Shown: positions 31,201 to 40,184 of the stretch, piece by piece
Numbering within the stretch: the first letter of the stretch is position 1
Layout: each line of letters opens with the position of its first letter
Source of the DNA: Craspedostauros australis
Taxonomy: Eukaryota > Bacillariophyta > Bacillariophyceae > Mastogloiales > Achnanthaceae
Assembly (NCBI GenBank): GCA_026770025.1
Contig: JAMXDE010000034.1
Location: forward strand, 124,001-188,000
DNA: 64,000 nucleotides
Reading direction: 5' to 3'
The notes under the pieces: generated by a model
Told to the model about the DNA's origin: nothing
Database searches by the model: none
What the model saw: only the letters and a program-made list of their open reading frames with translations
Translations under genes and position numbers: made by a program

Positions 31201-32152
31201 TAGTATGTGGGATGCCGTGGTCACGAAACAGTTCGTCGAGTGTACGATGTGCTTCCTTGCGTTCCGCCATTGGGTACACCCGGACCCAGTGAAACGGTGT
31301 ACAGTAGATCATGGCGCATTTGTTGCCACGAATCGACTTGGTCTTTGCGTGCATGGTGTCGGCATAGAGTTGGGTGTTAAGTCGACGGTATCGTAGTTGC
31401 ATGGCATATGGGTTGAGACGACGTGTACCTGATGAATGTCGGAAGTCGCGAACGGCCAATTGTGTGGTTGCGTCAAGAGTGCGTGAGGCGGCTTCTGTTC
31501 CAATGCGCCAGCGTTGTGCGAGGACATCGGGTGTGATAGTCCCCTTTCGATTGGACGTGTTTGTACCGTGGATGTTAATGGATGATATGGTTCGTTGTGA
31601 TGAGAGAGACGCACGGATAGCGTCTTCATCGTCCCCTGACGACCATTGGGAGGGGTCCCATGTGGCCTCTTGTGTCATCATGATATGGATGCAGTCACGA
31701 TCGGATTGGACTTCTTGTTGTGTTGGCTTCCTGATGTGGAAATAGGATACGGTGCCTTGCAATCTTAGAGGGATGTGTAGGTCGTCGTCGGATGAGACCA
31801 CAGAGTGGTCTTCCGGCTTCCGTTCATGCTCCTTGATCATGAGCAGAGGAACATCATTCACGACTATACCCGCAGCCCTCATTTGGTTTGGGCACAACAA
31901 AGGATGTTCAAGACGAGGAAAGTAGATCGATTGTGGAAAGAAAAGAATGAATGTTTGATATGTAATTGGATCATCGTATGCTATCGCAGCTGTGACGATT
32001 GGTGCATTATCGATGGACCCAAGTGAGTCAATAAAAGGAGTTGCAGTGACGGTTTGGTCGGTCTGATGCACGATGTACGCAGTGTCACCAAAACAACATG
32101 TATCTGCATGCGAATCGAGCTCTGCCCGTGGGGTGTCAGATGACAGAGACAT
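28286..32152 (-). CDS. pol: Copia pol polyprotein (protease, integrase, RT, RNase H)
   Basis: The reading frame has about 1288 codons. An aspartic protease with DSHADT lies near the start, an integrase core with PDNAKE and a downstream NKAE lies about 290-420, the reverse transcriptase about 790-1040 with ADVQNAYLNAP and the YTDD active site near residue 930, and RNase H about 1130-1270 with FVDADHAGD and the acidic VDNQSV. The order integrase before RT defines copia. The gag frame lies 36 bases upstream as a separate ORF. Confidence 0.92.
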   Translation of the reverse strand: MSLSSDTPRAELDSHADTCCFGDTAYIVHQTDQTVTATPFIDSLGSIDNAPIVTAAIAYDDPITYQTFILFFPQSIYFPRLEHPLLCPNQMRAAGIVVNDVPLLMIKEHERKPEDHSVVSSDDDLHIPLRLQGTVSYFHIRKPTQQEVQSDRDCIHIMMTQEATWDPSQWSSGDDEDAIRASLSSQRTISSINIHGTNTSNRKGTITPDVLAQRWRIGTEAASRTLDATTQLAVRDFRHSSGTRRLNPYAMQLRYRRLNTQLYADTMHAKTKSIRGNKCAMIYCTPFHWVRVYPMAERKEAHRTLDELFRDHGIPHTIIPDNAKELVAGEFRRKLHKAQVSIRPIEAYIHNQNKAEATIRELRRHYRRLMTSTDTPEYLWDYCFEYCAEIRSHTALAIHDLHGETPATILSGDTADISHIAEFGWFDFVWYINIQDASMNIKQLGRYLGPSRSVGDAMCSYILTANGVVVSKSSVLPLSHDDTHSDVITHKCNEFMDTLRSKWKQRMEGITIDDDGDDVDDTTADIAILQNTEPLEPIVEPDDVDSATFDKYIATKVILPTGDEMQHGTVKQRKRDTEGNLIGRSHPNPMLDTAQYEVEFLDGHHEVFSANQIAENIYARIDDDGYTTVLMDEIIDHKRLPSVSSPSPHSKSTKGWKLCIRWKDGSTSWIHLRDAKEADPVRVAEYAADNKLVNEPAFKWWVPHTLRKRQRIIMTTKRRHVRKNEMFGVELPTSVRHALAIDAATGTDLWRQAIAKEMKAVRPAFDIKELNTPDPVGYQYMECHMIFAVKVDLTRKARLVAGGHMTEVPATITYASVVSRESVRIAFLIAALNDLDILAADVQNAYLNAPCRERIYTRCGPEFGSDQGKIAIICRALYGLKSSGAAWRAHLAETLRDSLGFTSCRADSDVWMKPAVASDGSEYYEYVLVYTDDILAVSKQPRRILDAIDSHFFLKPSSIGPPTTYLGSTISQFHLTADPSRPKWSMGSQEYIKSALKIVTKYLTDHNLRLKTKAPSVLPNKYRPELDGSQLCDSEQTTFYQQLIGILRWTVELGRIDICCETSMMASYCVAPRVGHLHALFHMFAYLKSHDRSRLVFDDAYIDKPPVMQPNWNDFYPDAHEQLPADMPPPRGKEVQMTCFVDADHAGDRVTRRSRTGVLLFLNTSPILWYSKKQNSIETSTFGSEFTAIKVATEIIIGMRYKLRMMGIPLDGPADVRVDNQSVVYNSSLPESQLRKKANAIAYHFVRESIAAGILVVQHEPSETNLSDMLTKQQQGPRRKEQAQRVLF

Positions 32153-32188
32153 GCTGACGGATGTGAGCCGCCGAGTGTGACCTCGCGG

Positions 32189-33682
32189 TCAAGAGCGTCC
32201 TTGCTGGTTGCGGCGGGTGGCCATGCTGCCAATTCCAGCCTGATTGTTGGTACCAGATGGACTACCGCCTTGGTTAGCAGCATCAGTCGGCCCGTAATGA
32301 CCAGTCGTCTCTTCATGAGGACGTTTCGATGGCGTGTTTCTGCCCACCGACATGACCCCACGGCGTTTGTCTCGTTCAGCACGCATCTCCAGTGCCTTGG
32401 TCTTCTGTGCGGATGACATGACCGACCATTCGTCGGGTGAGTAATGACGATCGGTGATGACCATGTTCGGATCATACTTCTTGGGTTTGCCTTGACCTCC
32501 GCGACCACCCTTGCTTGGTGTTCCGTTGCGATTGCCACGACCGCCTTTGCTGCGATCCATCGAGCCAATGGAGCGTCTGGGTGACGCGATTTGCTTGTGA
32601 TCAATGACTTCGCTCAGGACATTGATGGCCCCGGGCAAGTCTTCACGAAGAGCTTCGTTGATCTTGATAGCAACGCATGCGCTGTCGAGACGAGAATCAC
32701 GGATACCATCAAGGAAGTGGCGCACTTTCGCCGCATTCACGAGTGGTTCACCGCATCGTGCCATATCCTCAAATGCGCCTTTCATGATCTGTGCGTATCG
32801 TTCAAAAGTGAATTGACGCGATTTGCCGTCATAGAAGCTCGTTGCAATTGTCTTGGATGCTGCTGCCTTGGTACGAGCCTGAAACGAGTCACCATGATAA
32901 TGCTCCTTGAGTGCGATGAATGCTGCACGACCATTGCGTGCGCGCTCAAAGCCTTGGACCCAAGCCCATGCAGGTCCGCCGTGAGTGACATGGCGAACAA
33001 CCTGCCACACTTTGGCGTTGTCTGCGTCATAACGGATGCCTTCATGGATTGCACGATCGATTAACTCCTCCTTCATGGTGGGTACACCAAATCCGTCGTT
33101 GATGGCCGGTGTGCGGTCTTCGGGTTTGCGTGAATCCTCACGGATCACATAGGAAAGTGGAGTGTCGAGTGCACCATGTGTGTTCTCCAAGTAGTTCTGA
33201 ATGTCTTCGAGGCTATCACGGACACGGTCCACTTTGACCAGTCGTTCTGGCATGTCCATCTCGGTTTCCTTCTTGATGCGTTGTTCCTCGAGGAAGAGCT
33301 CCCATAGCGCAACGAGGCGATCCATGGGCGCCTCTGCCGCCGTGAAAGGACGTTGAATGCGTTGGAAGTGGAATCGTGCATAGCGAAGTTGGCGCAGCTT
33401 TGTTTCATGAACCCAACCAACGCTGATGCCTGGATCCTTAATTTGCGGTGGTATATTGCCCTTGGCGCCTGCCTTGTATGCGGGGTTTTCAATGAACCCG
33501 CTACCGTCACAGATGCGCTTGCACAGGGCAGTAACGCCTTCGTCAGTGATGGAGAGAAAATCGTCGAATTTGGTCAAGCCTTGATCCTCCAAAGCATCGA
33601 CGATGTCATCATCGGGAAAGCTGAGTACGTTCTTGCAATAGTCACGTATCTCGTTGACGTTGGGATTTGCAGCGGCTGCCAT
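32189..33682 (-). CDS. gag: Copia gag protein
   Basis: About 497 residues from the ATG at 33682 (MAAAANPNVNE). The open frame extends a further 60 codons without protein-like character. The N-terminal part is helical; the C-terminal part has basic Gly/Arg-rich RNA-binding-like sequence and a YSPDEWSVMSSAQKTKALEM segment seen in diatom copia gags. No CCHC zinc knuckle is visible, as in several diatom lineages. Confidence 0.8.
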   Translation of the reverse strand: MAAAANPNVNEIRDYCKNVLSFPDDDIVDALEDQGLTKFDDFLSITDEGVTALCKRICDGSGFIENPAYKAGAKGNIPPQIKDPGISVGWVHETKLRQLRYARFHFQRIQRPFTAAEAPMDRLVALWELFLEEQRIKKETEMDMPERLVKVDRVRDSLEDIQNYLENTHGALDTPLSYVIREDSRKPEDRTPAINDGFGVPTMKEELIDRAIHEGIRYDADNAKVWQVVRHVTHGGPAWAWVQGFERARNGRAAFIALKEHYHGDSFQARTKAAASKTIATSFYDGKSRQFTFERYAQIMKGAFEDMARCGEPLVNAAKVRHFLDGIRDSRLDSACVAIKINEALREDLPGAINVLSEVIDHKQIASPRRSIGSMDRSKGGRGNRNGTPSKGGRGGQGKPKKYDPNMVITDRHYSPDEWSVMSSAQKTKALEMRAERDKRRGVMSVGRNTPSKRPHEETTGHYGPTDAANQGGSPSGTNNQAGIGSMATRRNQQGRS

Positions 33683-34160
33683 GGTGTTAATGTTCGTGTA
33701 TGATGTTGTTGATGAGGATGAGAGGGAAGTAGTGAAGGGAGAGAGAGATTGTGTTGTCAAGAAAATCACACTGGGACATGGTGTGTTTTCGACGTAAAAA
33801 AGTGTTTCAACGTGTGTTTTCGTGGTGCCAACCCGCGATGAGAAACACAGACCGGGCAACAAGGCACGCGATCTTTTCGCTGATAACAGCGTGTGTCTCA
33901 GTAGGGATTTCCGTGTAACCTACGGTCGGTGCGTCCACCAGTGTCATCCACACTACGCAATGCGAACGGTGGGATTGCATCCCGTTGACGCCGGTCACTC
34001 TGCGTCAACACACCATGGTCAAAGAGGATGCAGCACATTACAAGCAGTGCCGGCTTGGTGACGGTCCTCCCTCGGAGCGGGGTCCCAGTATTATCGTCGC
34101 CTCTTCAGGCGGTCCCTGCACGCTCGCACATGCCCGCATGAGCGGATGAGAATGATAAAC

Positions 34161-34335
34161 CAAGTTACGACACACGTGAAACCGATTTAGAGTGAAAAAG
34201 AGTAAAGATGCAGATTATGAGTCTTATCGATGTCGTATGCGTCAGTGCTGTTGTCTCATTGCTGTGTCGTCCATGATTGGTAGCGGCGGCTATCGTGTAA
34301 CGCCGTTTCAACGGTTTCATACATATCCCGGTTTG
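34161..34335 (-). repeat. 5' LTR of the copia element
   Basis: 175-bp direct repeat matching 27940-28114, located at the gag end. It would carry the element's promoter. No primer-binding site could be assigned with confidence inside it. Confidence 0.92.
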
Positions 34336-34687
34336 ACATGACCTGCTGTCTTGAACCCATGCGGCAACGTTCGCCGCCATGCTCGGCATATAAACTGCTC
34401 TAAACACTCTATGTCACGTTCTTATTACCGCAAGTCCTCGTTGTCGTCCACACTGGGCAGCCGCATGGTTGTGCGTACTTTATGGTATTCATGCAGAACA
34501 GCATTAACCTCTGCTTCATGTCAATTTCGCTCTCATGTCATCCGTGGTATAAGATTCTACACTTTGGTAAACATACCATGCCATGCCTTGAGGTGCAGAA
34601 CAGCACCAACCATAGAGCCCACACTCCATTGGCACCAATAGAAAGATAGAGTACCGTCCTCTCCTCTGCTCGCACTCCACCTGACTG
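34336..34687. other. Short intergenic gap
   Basis: 352 bases between the copia element and the stop of the CRAL-TRIO gene. It is presumably the 3'-UTR of that minus-strand gene. No other feature is seen. Confidence 0.4.
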
Positions 34688-36841
34688 TTAACCAGATCGT
34701 TTCTTGTTGCGAAAACCCATGGCGACCTTCTCCCGGGCGATGCTGTCATCCACTTCGATCCAGTGCAGGGACTCGTGCTCTTGGTGTTGCTGGTTGCGCA
34801 TGATGGGATTGGCGTACTCCGTGTTGCGCTTGAGGAAACGGCCGCCGCTCTGCTTGACTTGACGCACGATGGATTTGGCGATGACGGCCTTCTCACGACG
34901 TGATGATTTCTCATGCAACGGTCGGTGACTTTCGATGATCTGCATGAGCTTGAGGTTGCCGCTGTGTCGCTGGAATGGGATGCCGCGTCCCAGCAGCACA
35001 TCCGAGTCCGTGGCGCACATGACGATCTTGTGTGTCGTCTCCTCGGCCTGCTTCTTGCAGCGCGCGTTGTTGCCCTTCTTGGTGGCACCTTTCGTGACAC
35101 CGGATGCATCGAGCGACCCGACCTTACGCGCTTTTCTATTCGGTGCGACAGGATGGCACTCTGGATTGGAAATGACGCCCGTGCTGCCAACGCCGTCCGG
35201 CGGAGCTGCATGATCACGTGCCACCTGTTGGTTGCACATGATATCCACACACGCAGACGCAGTCAAGCTTGAGGATATTCCAACAACAGCACCCGCACGA
35301 TAATCGTTGATACCAGCATCCGACAGATCCGTCTTTTCCTCCTCCAATGGCGTGCATCGCCAGTCGTCACGATACTCGTTGTCATGATCGTGGATGGGCA
35401 GTTGGGCTGCTGGGTTGTTGCGATCATAACTGCCAACTGTGTCAACGTGACAAGTGGACGCCGAATCAGCAACCCGCTCGCTCCCCTGACGACTGGAATA
35501 GTCCATCTCCGTGCGACGCAGCCGCTGCAGGTTGTCCTGAAAGAGGCGCCGCTTGAGATCGCCGTTGGACGAGACCGGAATCATGTCGTCCCCGATGCCA
35601 AAGGACGAAAGGGCGTAGTGGCACTCGAGATGCGAACCGACGTGCGTGCGCTGCCTCAACCGGAGATGCTTGGGAACGGCCGCCTGCAGGATGGAGAAGA
35701 CGTGCTTGAGACGCTCGTCCTGCACGCAGAAGTGTATGGCGGAGACGCGGTACGGCAGGCACTTGGACCATGCGATGCGCTCGCGCTGCGCCTGCATCTC
35801 CGACATGAAATGCGCGGCGGTGGAACCCAGCGCGTAGAGGACGACGACGAGGCCCTTGCGCTGCGCCTCGACATGGCGTTCAAAGCAGGACATGAATAGG
35901 TACCAGTACTTCTGGTAGTGCGCGATGGTGTCCTCGTCCTTGCGGAAGGCGTATACCTTGAAGAGGATGGCGCGTCCCGCCCGGTCGTTGTTGAAGGGGA
36001 AGAGGTGCATGTCGCCCTGCTCGATGGCGCGCTTGGTGTCTTCGTTGAGATCCTCCCACGTGATGGACCTGGCGATCTTGTCCGAACCGAAGAGCTGCTG
36101 CTTGGCCTGGAAGTGGTGCACCATGCGCTTGGCGGCCTTGGCGGCGTGGAAGTCTTCCGCCCTGAGGAACATGAGGCGGAACTGCCGATCGCGGACGTAG
36201 GTGGGGTTGAGGAAGAGCGCCTTGTCGTAGGCAGCCTTGTCGTTTTGGTAGCGCAGCTCCTTGTCGAGCTCCTGCAGGCGCACGTTGACCAGCTCGCGCT
36301 CCTCCGCGTGGATGGGCGCCACGCCGTGTATGTCCTCGTAGATGACGTTGCGCTCGTTGAGCGAGAGCTGGTTCATGTCGTTGACGACGAGCATCTCGCC
36401 CTCCGTGATGTCCGCTTGAGGGCTGCGCTTGGCGGGCTTGTTGCTGAAGCCTCCAAATCGGTTGAGGTTGAGGTTGTTGTGCATGGTGAAGAACATGGGT
36501 CCGGACGGAGCCGCTGGATTCAGGGATGGCAAGGCCGAGCCCGACATGGCGTTCAAGAGGTTGGGCCAGCAGCACGCGGTGCCTTGGTCTGATGAGGTTG
36601 GCGAGGCCACCTCGTGGGTTGGCGCCATGTTCCTCAATGGTGATTGCTGTTGCTGTTGCTGCTGCTGCTGCTGCTGCTCCTGAGGCTGCATTGGTTGCTG
36701 CAGAGAAGGAAGATTGCTCCCATCGCCAGGAATCTGCGGCTTGCTGCATGCTGTGCCTGCCATCGTCGTCGCCAGCGTCACCCTGGTGGGTTCCATGTTG
36801 CCGACGGTCGGCTTGAACTCATTGACGCACGTCCGTTTCAT
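34688..36841 (-). CDS. CRAL-TRIO-like protein with C-terminal DUF6824 domain
   Basis: The product has 717 residues in one exon, starting at 36841. Residues 1-140 are disordered with a polyglutamine run at about 55-66. Residues 150-260 (LNERNVIYEDIHGVAP, then NPTYVRDRQFRLMFLRAEDF) resemble the N-terminal helical part common in diatom CRAL-TRIO proteins. Residues about 265-425 match the lipid-binding CRAL-TRIO fold with DRAGRAILF and LPYRVSAIHFCV. The last 110 residues hold DVLLGRGIPFQRHSGN, GGRFLKRN and a final WIEVDDSIAREKVAMGFR, the signature of DUF6824, a diatom-expanded domain of unknown function. CRAL-TRIO proteins carry small lipids between membranes; the role of the combined protein is unknown. 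Confidence 0.8.
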   Translation of the reverse strand: MKRTCVNEFKPTVGNMEPTRVTLATTMAGTACSKPQIPGDGSNLPSLQQPMQPQEQQQQQQQQQQQSPLRNMAPTHEVASPTSSDQGTACCWPNLLNAMSGSALPSLNPAAPSGPMFFTMHNNLNLNRFGGFSNKPAKRSPQADITEGEMLVVNDMNQLSLNERNVIYEDIHGVAPIHAEERELVNVRLQELDKELRYQNDKAAYDKALFLNPTYVRDRQFRLMFLRAEDFHAAKAAKRMVHHFQAKQQLFGSDKIARSITWEDLNEDTKRAIEQGDMHLFPFNNDRAGRAILFKVYAFRKDEDTIAHYQKYWYLFMSCFERHVEAQRKGLVVVLYALGSTAAHFMSEMQAQRERIAWSKCLPYRVSAIHFCVQDERLKHVFSILQAAVPKHLRLRQRTHVGSHLECHYALSSFGIGDDMIPVSSNGDLKRRLFQDNLQRLRRTEMDYSSRQGSERVADSASTCHVDTVGSYDRNNPAAQLPIHDHDNEYRDDWRCTPLEEEKTDLSDAGINDYRAGAVVGISSSLTASACVDIMCNQQVARDHAAPPDGVGSTGVISNPECHPVAPNRKARKVGSLDASGVTKGATKKGNNARCKKQAEETTHKIVMCATDSDVLLGRGIPFQRHSGNLKLMQIIESHRPLHEKSSRREKAVIAKSIVRQVKQSGGRFLKRNTEYANPIMRNQQHQEHESLHWIEVDDSIAREKVAMGFRNKKRSG

Positions 36842-38043
36842 GTTGCTTTGCCTTGTCTTGCCTTGCTTCTGTTGTCTTGTATTGTCTAATATAATATAAT
36901 AGAATAGTATGCAATAGGATGCTGTTACGTATGTGTTGCCTTTGGTGTTGTCTTTGGTGGACGATCTAGCCGTATGCTATGCTCTCGAGTATGATATGAT
37001 ATTCGACAATAATACCTTGGAATGCACAGTATTGGTCGGAAGTCCAGCCCACGCTGCGTTGCGTTGCTTTGTGTCGCGTTGGAGTAGAATGAAGATGACT
37101 GTGGCGCTGCAGCAAACAATGTTCAAGGGACAGTGCTTCGACCGAACCTGATACCCTCAAGACTTTGATGCCTCGTGCTTCTGGATTGAGGATCAATCGC
37201 CCGAATGCACAAGGACGATGGGATGTATTCTGATGTCCTTGTGTGCTGTTCTTGGGTTTGGAGGCGGCATACCTCCGCGCACAGGTGCGCGTCGTGATCT
37301 GCAATTTCATCTCCTTGGTTGCGATGGTGTCGTGTTGTTGGTAGTGCGTTGGAGGAACAAAACAACGCCCATTCCCGCCAGCAAGCGGCTGATACGCCCT
37401 GGTTTACAGGGGGCGGTCATGGTGATAATCCTCTGATGCCGCGGTTCTTGGCGACCACTGTTTCGTGTTGTTTCGCGCAACCTCTGGCTCTCTCGTTCTT
37501 GCGGCCTTATTGTTCCATGTTCGACGTCAGAACGCCGTGGTTGCGCACACAGATGTGGGTTGGTGTTGGCGTTGTTCCGTTTCCTCTCCCTTGTGCCAGT
37601 TCGCGCAGAGTTGCGAGTACGACTATTAGTGACCAGACACGTCATGAATAGATGGTCATAGTGGGTGTTCCACGATGATCCACCGCCGCATGTGCTGCAA
37701 TTGCGAATCGGAAATGGAGATACGAGGTAGCACAGCAGAACACAGATCTCAAGCGCTCGGTACTGAAATCAAGCACCAGATTAAATATGAAGCCAGCAGC
37801 AGGTACAAGGGCGCAAGTCAGCACGGTCATCTGACTCAATCGACACTTCTCCCGGGTGGTGGCCAGATGGGTGATTCTGTGTCACTGTTTCGCCGAAGAA
37901 CATGACAATGGCAGAATTCGAAGTCGTCGACGTACTCTGAATGCCACACAAGGCAGGACTTCGTGGACTACCATTTACGAACGGCACCACCCACTGCCCA
38001 AATTGTTCTCATCCGGTGTTCTCGCCACTTCTCCCCACACCTC
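36842..38043. other. Intergenic region
   Basis: An AT-rich stretch at 36886-36920 (ATATAATATAATAG) lies just upstream of the CRAL-TRIO start codon on its strand and may hold its promoter. Short overlapping open frames on both strands at 37100-37650 show no domain-like features. No gene is supported. Confidence 0.45.
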
Positions 38044-38078
38044 CAGTGGAGGTGGTTGTAAGGGTCATAATTTCATAA
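38044..38078 (+). repeat. Left terminal inverted repeat of the 2.1-kb element
   Basis: 35 bases, exact reverse complement of 40150-40184 by eye. Confidence 0.85.
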
Positions 38079-38688
38079 TCTGGGCCTCTCGACCAATCAT
38101 ATCGCTCCATTTAGGGCACAAGATACCTTTCGGCTCCTCGTTGAATTGGGGGTCAACGTCGACATAACGTCAATCGAAATAATTATGAACTCATTGTCCG
38201 CGAATATGAACGCTCCTCGGAGACCGTTCATAATTTCATAATCTCTCTGACGAGTCGTGGTAGTCCAAAATTCGTTCTCAACGGCTACATCGGAGCATAA
38301 CTTTGTGCTCATACCAGATTGATCCGATGTGCTCTACTGCAAATTGATTATTCGTTCCCACCCGTTTCATCGCAACTCTCTGTTGCAGTTCAACTCCTTC
38401 TTTACATGCACCTAGTGTAACTCTGCATTTATCATCTGATGAACTCCAGCGGATCATATCTTCCCACCATCATCGCCAGCGCCAGGCTGCCTTGATTGCC
38501 ATTATCCTTGTCGTTCTTGAGCATCTTTCTGCACAGCAGCACCTCCTCATGTGTGCTGTGGCACACTGCATCCTTGACACCATGCCTACAAGTGTGCGAA
38601 GGGGTTGGTACCTCAGCTCCGGCATCTTCCAACATCAAGCGCTATCTTTCTGGTCTTTGATTTGAGAGTATTGTGACTCCATGGAGTT

Positions 38689-38958
38689 CTACAACTTCAT
38701 TGGACTCACCAGGCCATCGTTCGATCGATCGGCTGAAGTGCTAGAGCCTGGCATCGAAGCGTTGCCCGTTGATCCGCGAGCCACGGCGCCACCATGACCA
38801 TCTGATATTCGCTGTTGTAAGTTTGACTGCATCAATGTCACTGCCATTGCAATGAAGTATCTGGCTTCCAAGTCAGAATTGAAGAACCATTTCTGGTAGG
38901 ATCTGCCTTCATTGGAAGGTCGGAAGAGATCTTGGAGGATGTGGAGAGCAATGGACAT
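38689..38958 (-). CDS. Possible coding fragment inside the 2.1-kb element
   Basis: 89 codons with some protein-like character (LFRPSNEGRSYQKWFF, then DLEARYFIAMAVTLMQ). No family is recognised. It could be an exon of a decayed transposase or accessory gene, or chance. Confidence 0.25.
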   Translation of the reverse strand: MSIALHILQDLFRPSNEGRSYQKWFFNSDLEARYFIAMAVTLMQSNLQQRISDGHGGAVARGSTGNASMPGSSTSADRSNDGLVSPMKL

Positions 38959-40149
38959 GTCAGAGGCCGAAGTTGAGGCAATGGAAGAGCACTCTCACGA
39001 AACAGGGACTATGGATGACAATTGTAACCTGCCATACGAAGCGATGGATCTTAAGAAGAAAGCAAAGGAAGATGTGGAATGCATCAACGATGCCCAGAAG
39101 CAAAGAAGGTGCAAGTGGGAAGCTACAATGGCCATTTGTATCATCAAAGCAATGACAATGAGACGATAGGCAAGCAAACGATTGCGCTGAATGCTGCGAT
39201 GGTTGAGATAGGTACGTGGAGCATTCAATGAATGAAGGAGTGGACACCAGCAGCACAGCCAATGGAGAAAGGAAGACAGAGGGAAGCAGAAAAGCGACGA
39301 CGCTTGGAGAGTAGATTGGAGATGAACTGCAGATGGCGAGGAGCAACACATACGTACATACAAACACATTCATCTGGTATATGGCAGTTGAAAACTGCAC
39401 TTGGGCAAGACACATGCATTTGCGAATGTGTGAAGCAGCAAGAGATGTGCAAAACTGAAGCTGTGGATGGGTCAGCATACAGCCCCATTCAGCGAGGTCG
39501 AGCATAATCCTGTCAATGTTGAATTGGACAACATGACCTTGTTAGGCATCTATGTGGCATGTTGTCCATTAGGGTTAGATATATTTAGATAGCTCTTACA
39601 ACACTAATACATGGCTTGTCCTCACTGTGGACGAGAATGATGCCGTCATTGTTGGTCGATATCAGACTGCGATGGTATCCAACAGAGTGGGTAGTGATGT
39701 TGTGACAGCTTCAGTGTTGCGTTGATTCCTCATGTTGTGGACGATTGGGCTCTGTTGTGCGTTTCCTCCCTTGTGCGTGTTGTGTCAAGTAGCACAGGGT
39801 TGTTTTTGGCATCCCTACACGTTCACGTCTACATTCACGGCAACAGCAACACTTGCGAATACTCCACAGCATAATATAATACAATGTAGCACAGTGACTC
39901 ATCCTATGGTATACAAATATACTATACTCTCCACAACATAATAGGATGAACTTGATGCTTATCTTAGCAATCCGCAAGTGATGACAAGATAACCCTGAAT
40001 GGGGTCACACAAGGAAAGTGGTCATGGAGAGAAATGCTGATGCATGGAAGGAATCAATGGATTGACGGGCACTGATTTAGTCTTGGGGGCAGATTTGGAT
40101 ACGGGACTGATGGTCGTGACTTGAAATCGGGGTGAACGAGGCTGACAAG

Positions 40150-40184
40150 TTATGAAATTATGACCCTTACAACCACCTCCACTG
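40150..40184 (-). repeat. Right terminal inverted repeat of the 2.1-kb element
   Basis: 35 bases, exact reverse complement of 38044-38078 by eye. Confidence 0.85.

Larger units (their letters stand above)
27940..34335 (-). mobile_element. Ty1/copia LTR retrotransposon, CoDi-like, whole-looking and young
   Basis: A 6.4-kb element bounded by two 175-bp LTRs that look identical by eye, with the internal part read on the minus strand: gag, then pol with protease, integrase, reverse transcriptase and RNase H in copia order. A purine run (GAGGGGA, read on minus) directly precedes the 3' LTR as the polypurine tract. ACAT flanks both outer ends (27936-27939 and 34336-34339), a likely target-site duplication. 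The LTR tips are not the usual TG...CA. The DSHADT protease motif is typical of the diatom CoDi lineages. Both large ORFs appear open and identical LTRs imply a very recent insertion. It sits directly downstream of the silicon transporter gene. Confidence 0.93.
38044..40184. mobile_element. 2.1-kb DNA element with 35-bp perfect terminal inverted repeats
   Basis: The first 35 bases (38044-38078, starting CAGTGGAGGTGGTTGTAAGG) reappear exactly as the reverse complement in the last 35 (40150-40184). The terminal sequence suggests a cut-and-paste transposon; CAGTG ends occur in hAT and related families. No clear target-site duplication is seen beyond a TC dinucleotide on both sides. A subterminal copy of CATAATTTCATAATC lies at 38229. 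Inside are only short open frames, including 38689-38958 (-) and 38912-39169 (+), none with a recognised transposase. It is probably non-autonomous or decayed. Confidence 0.7.
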
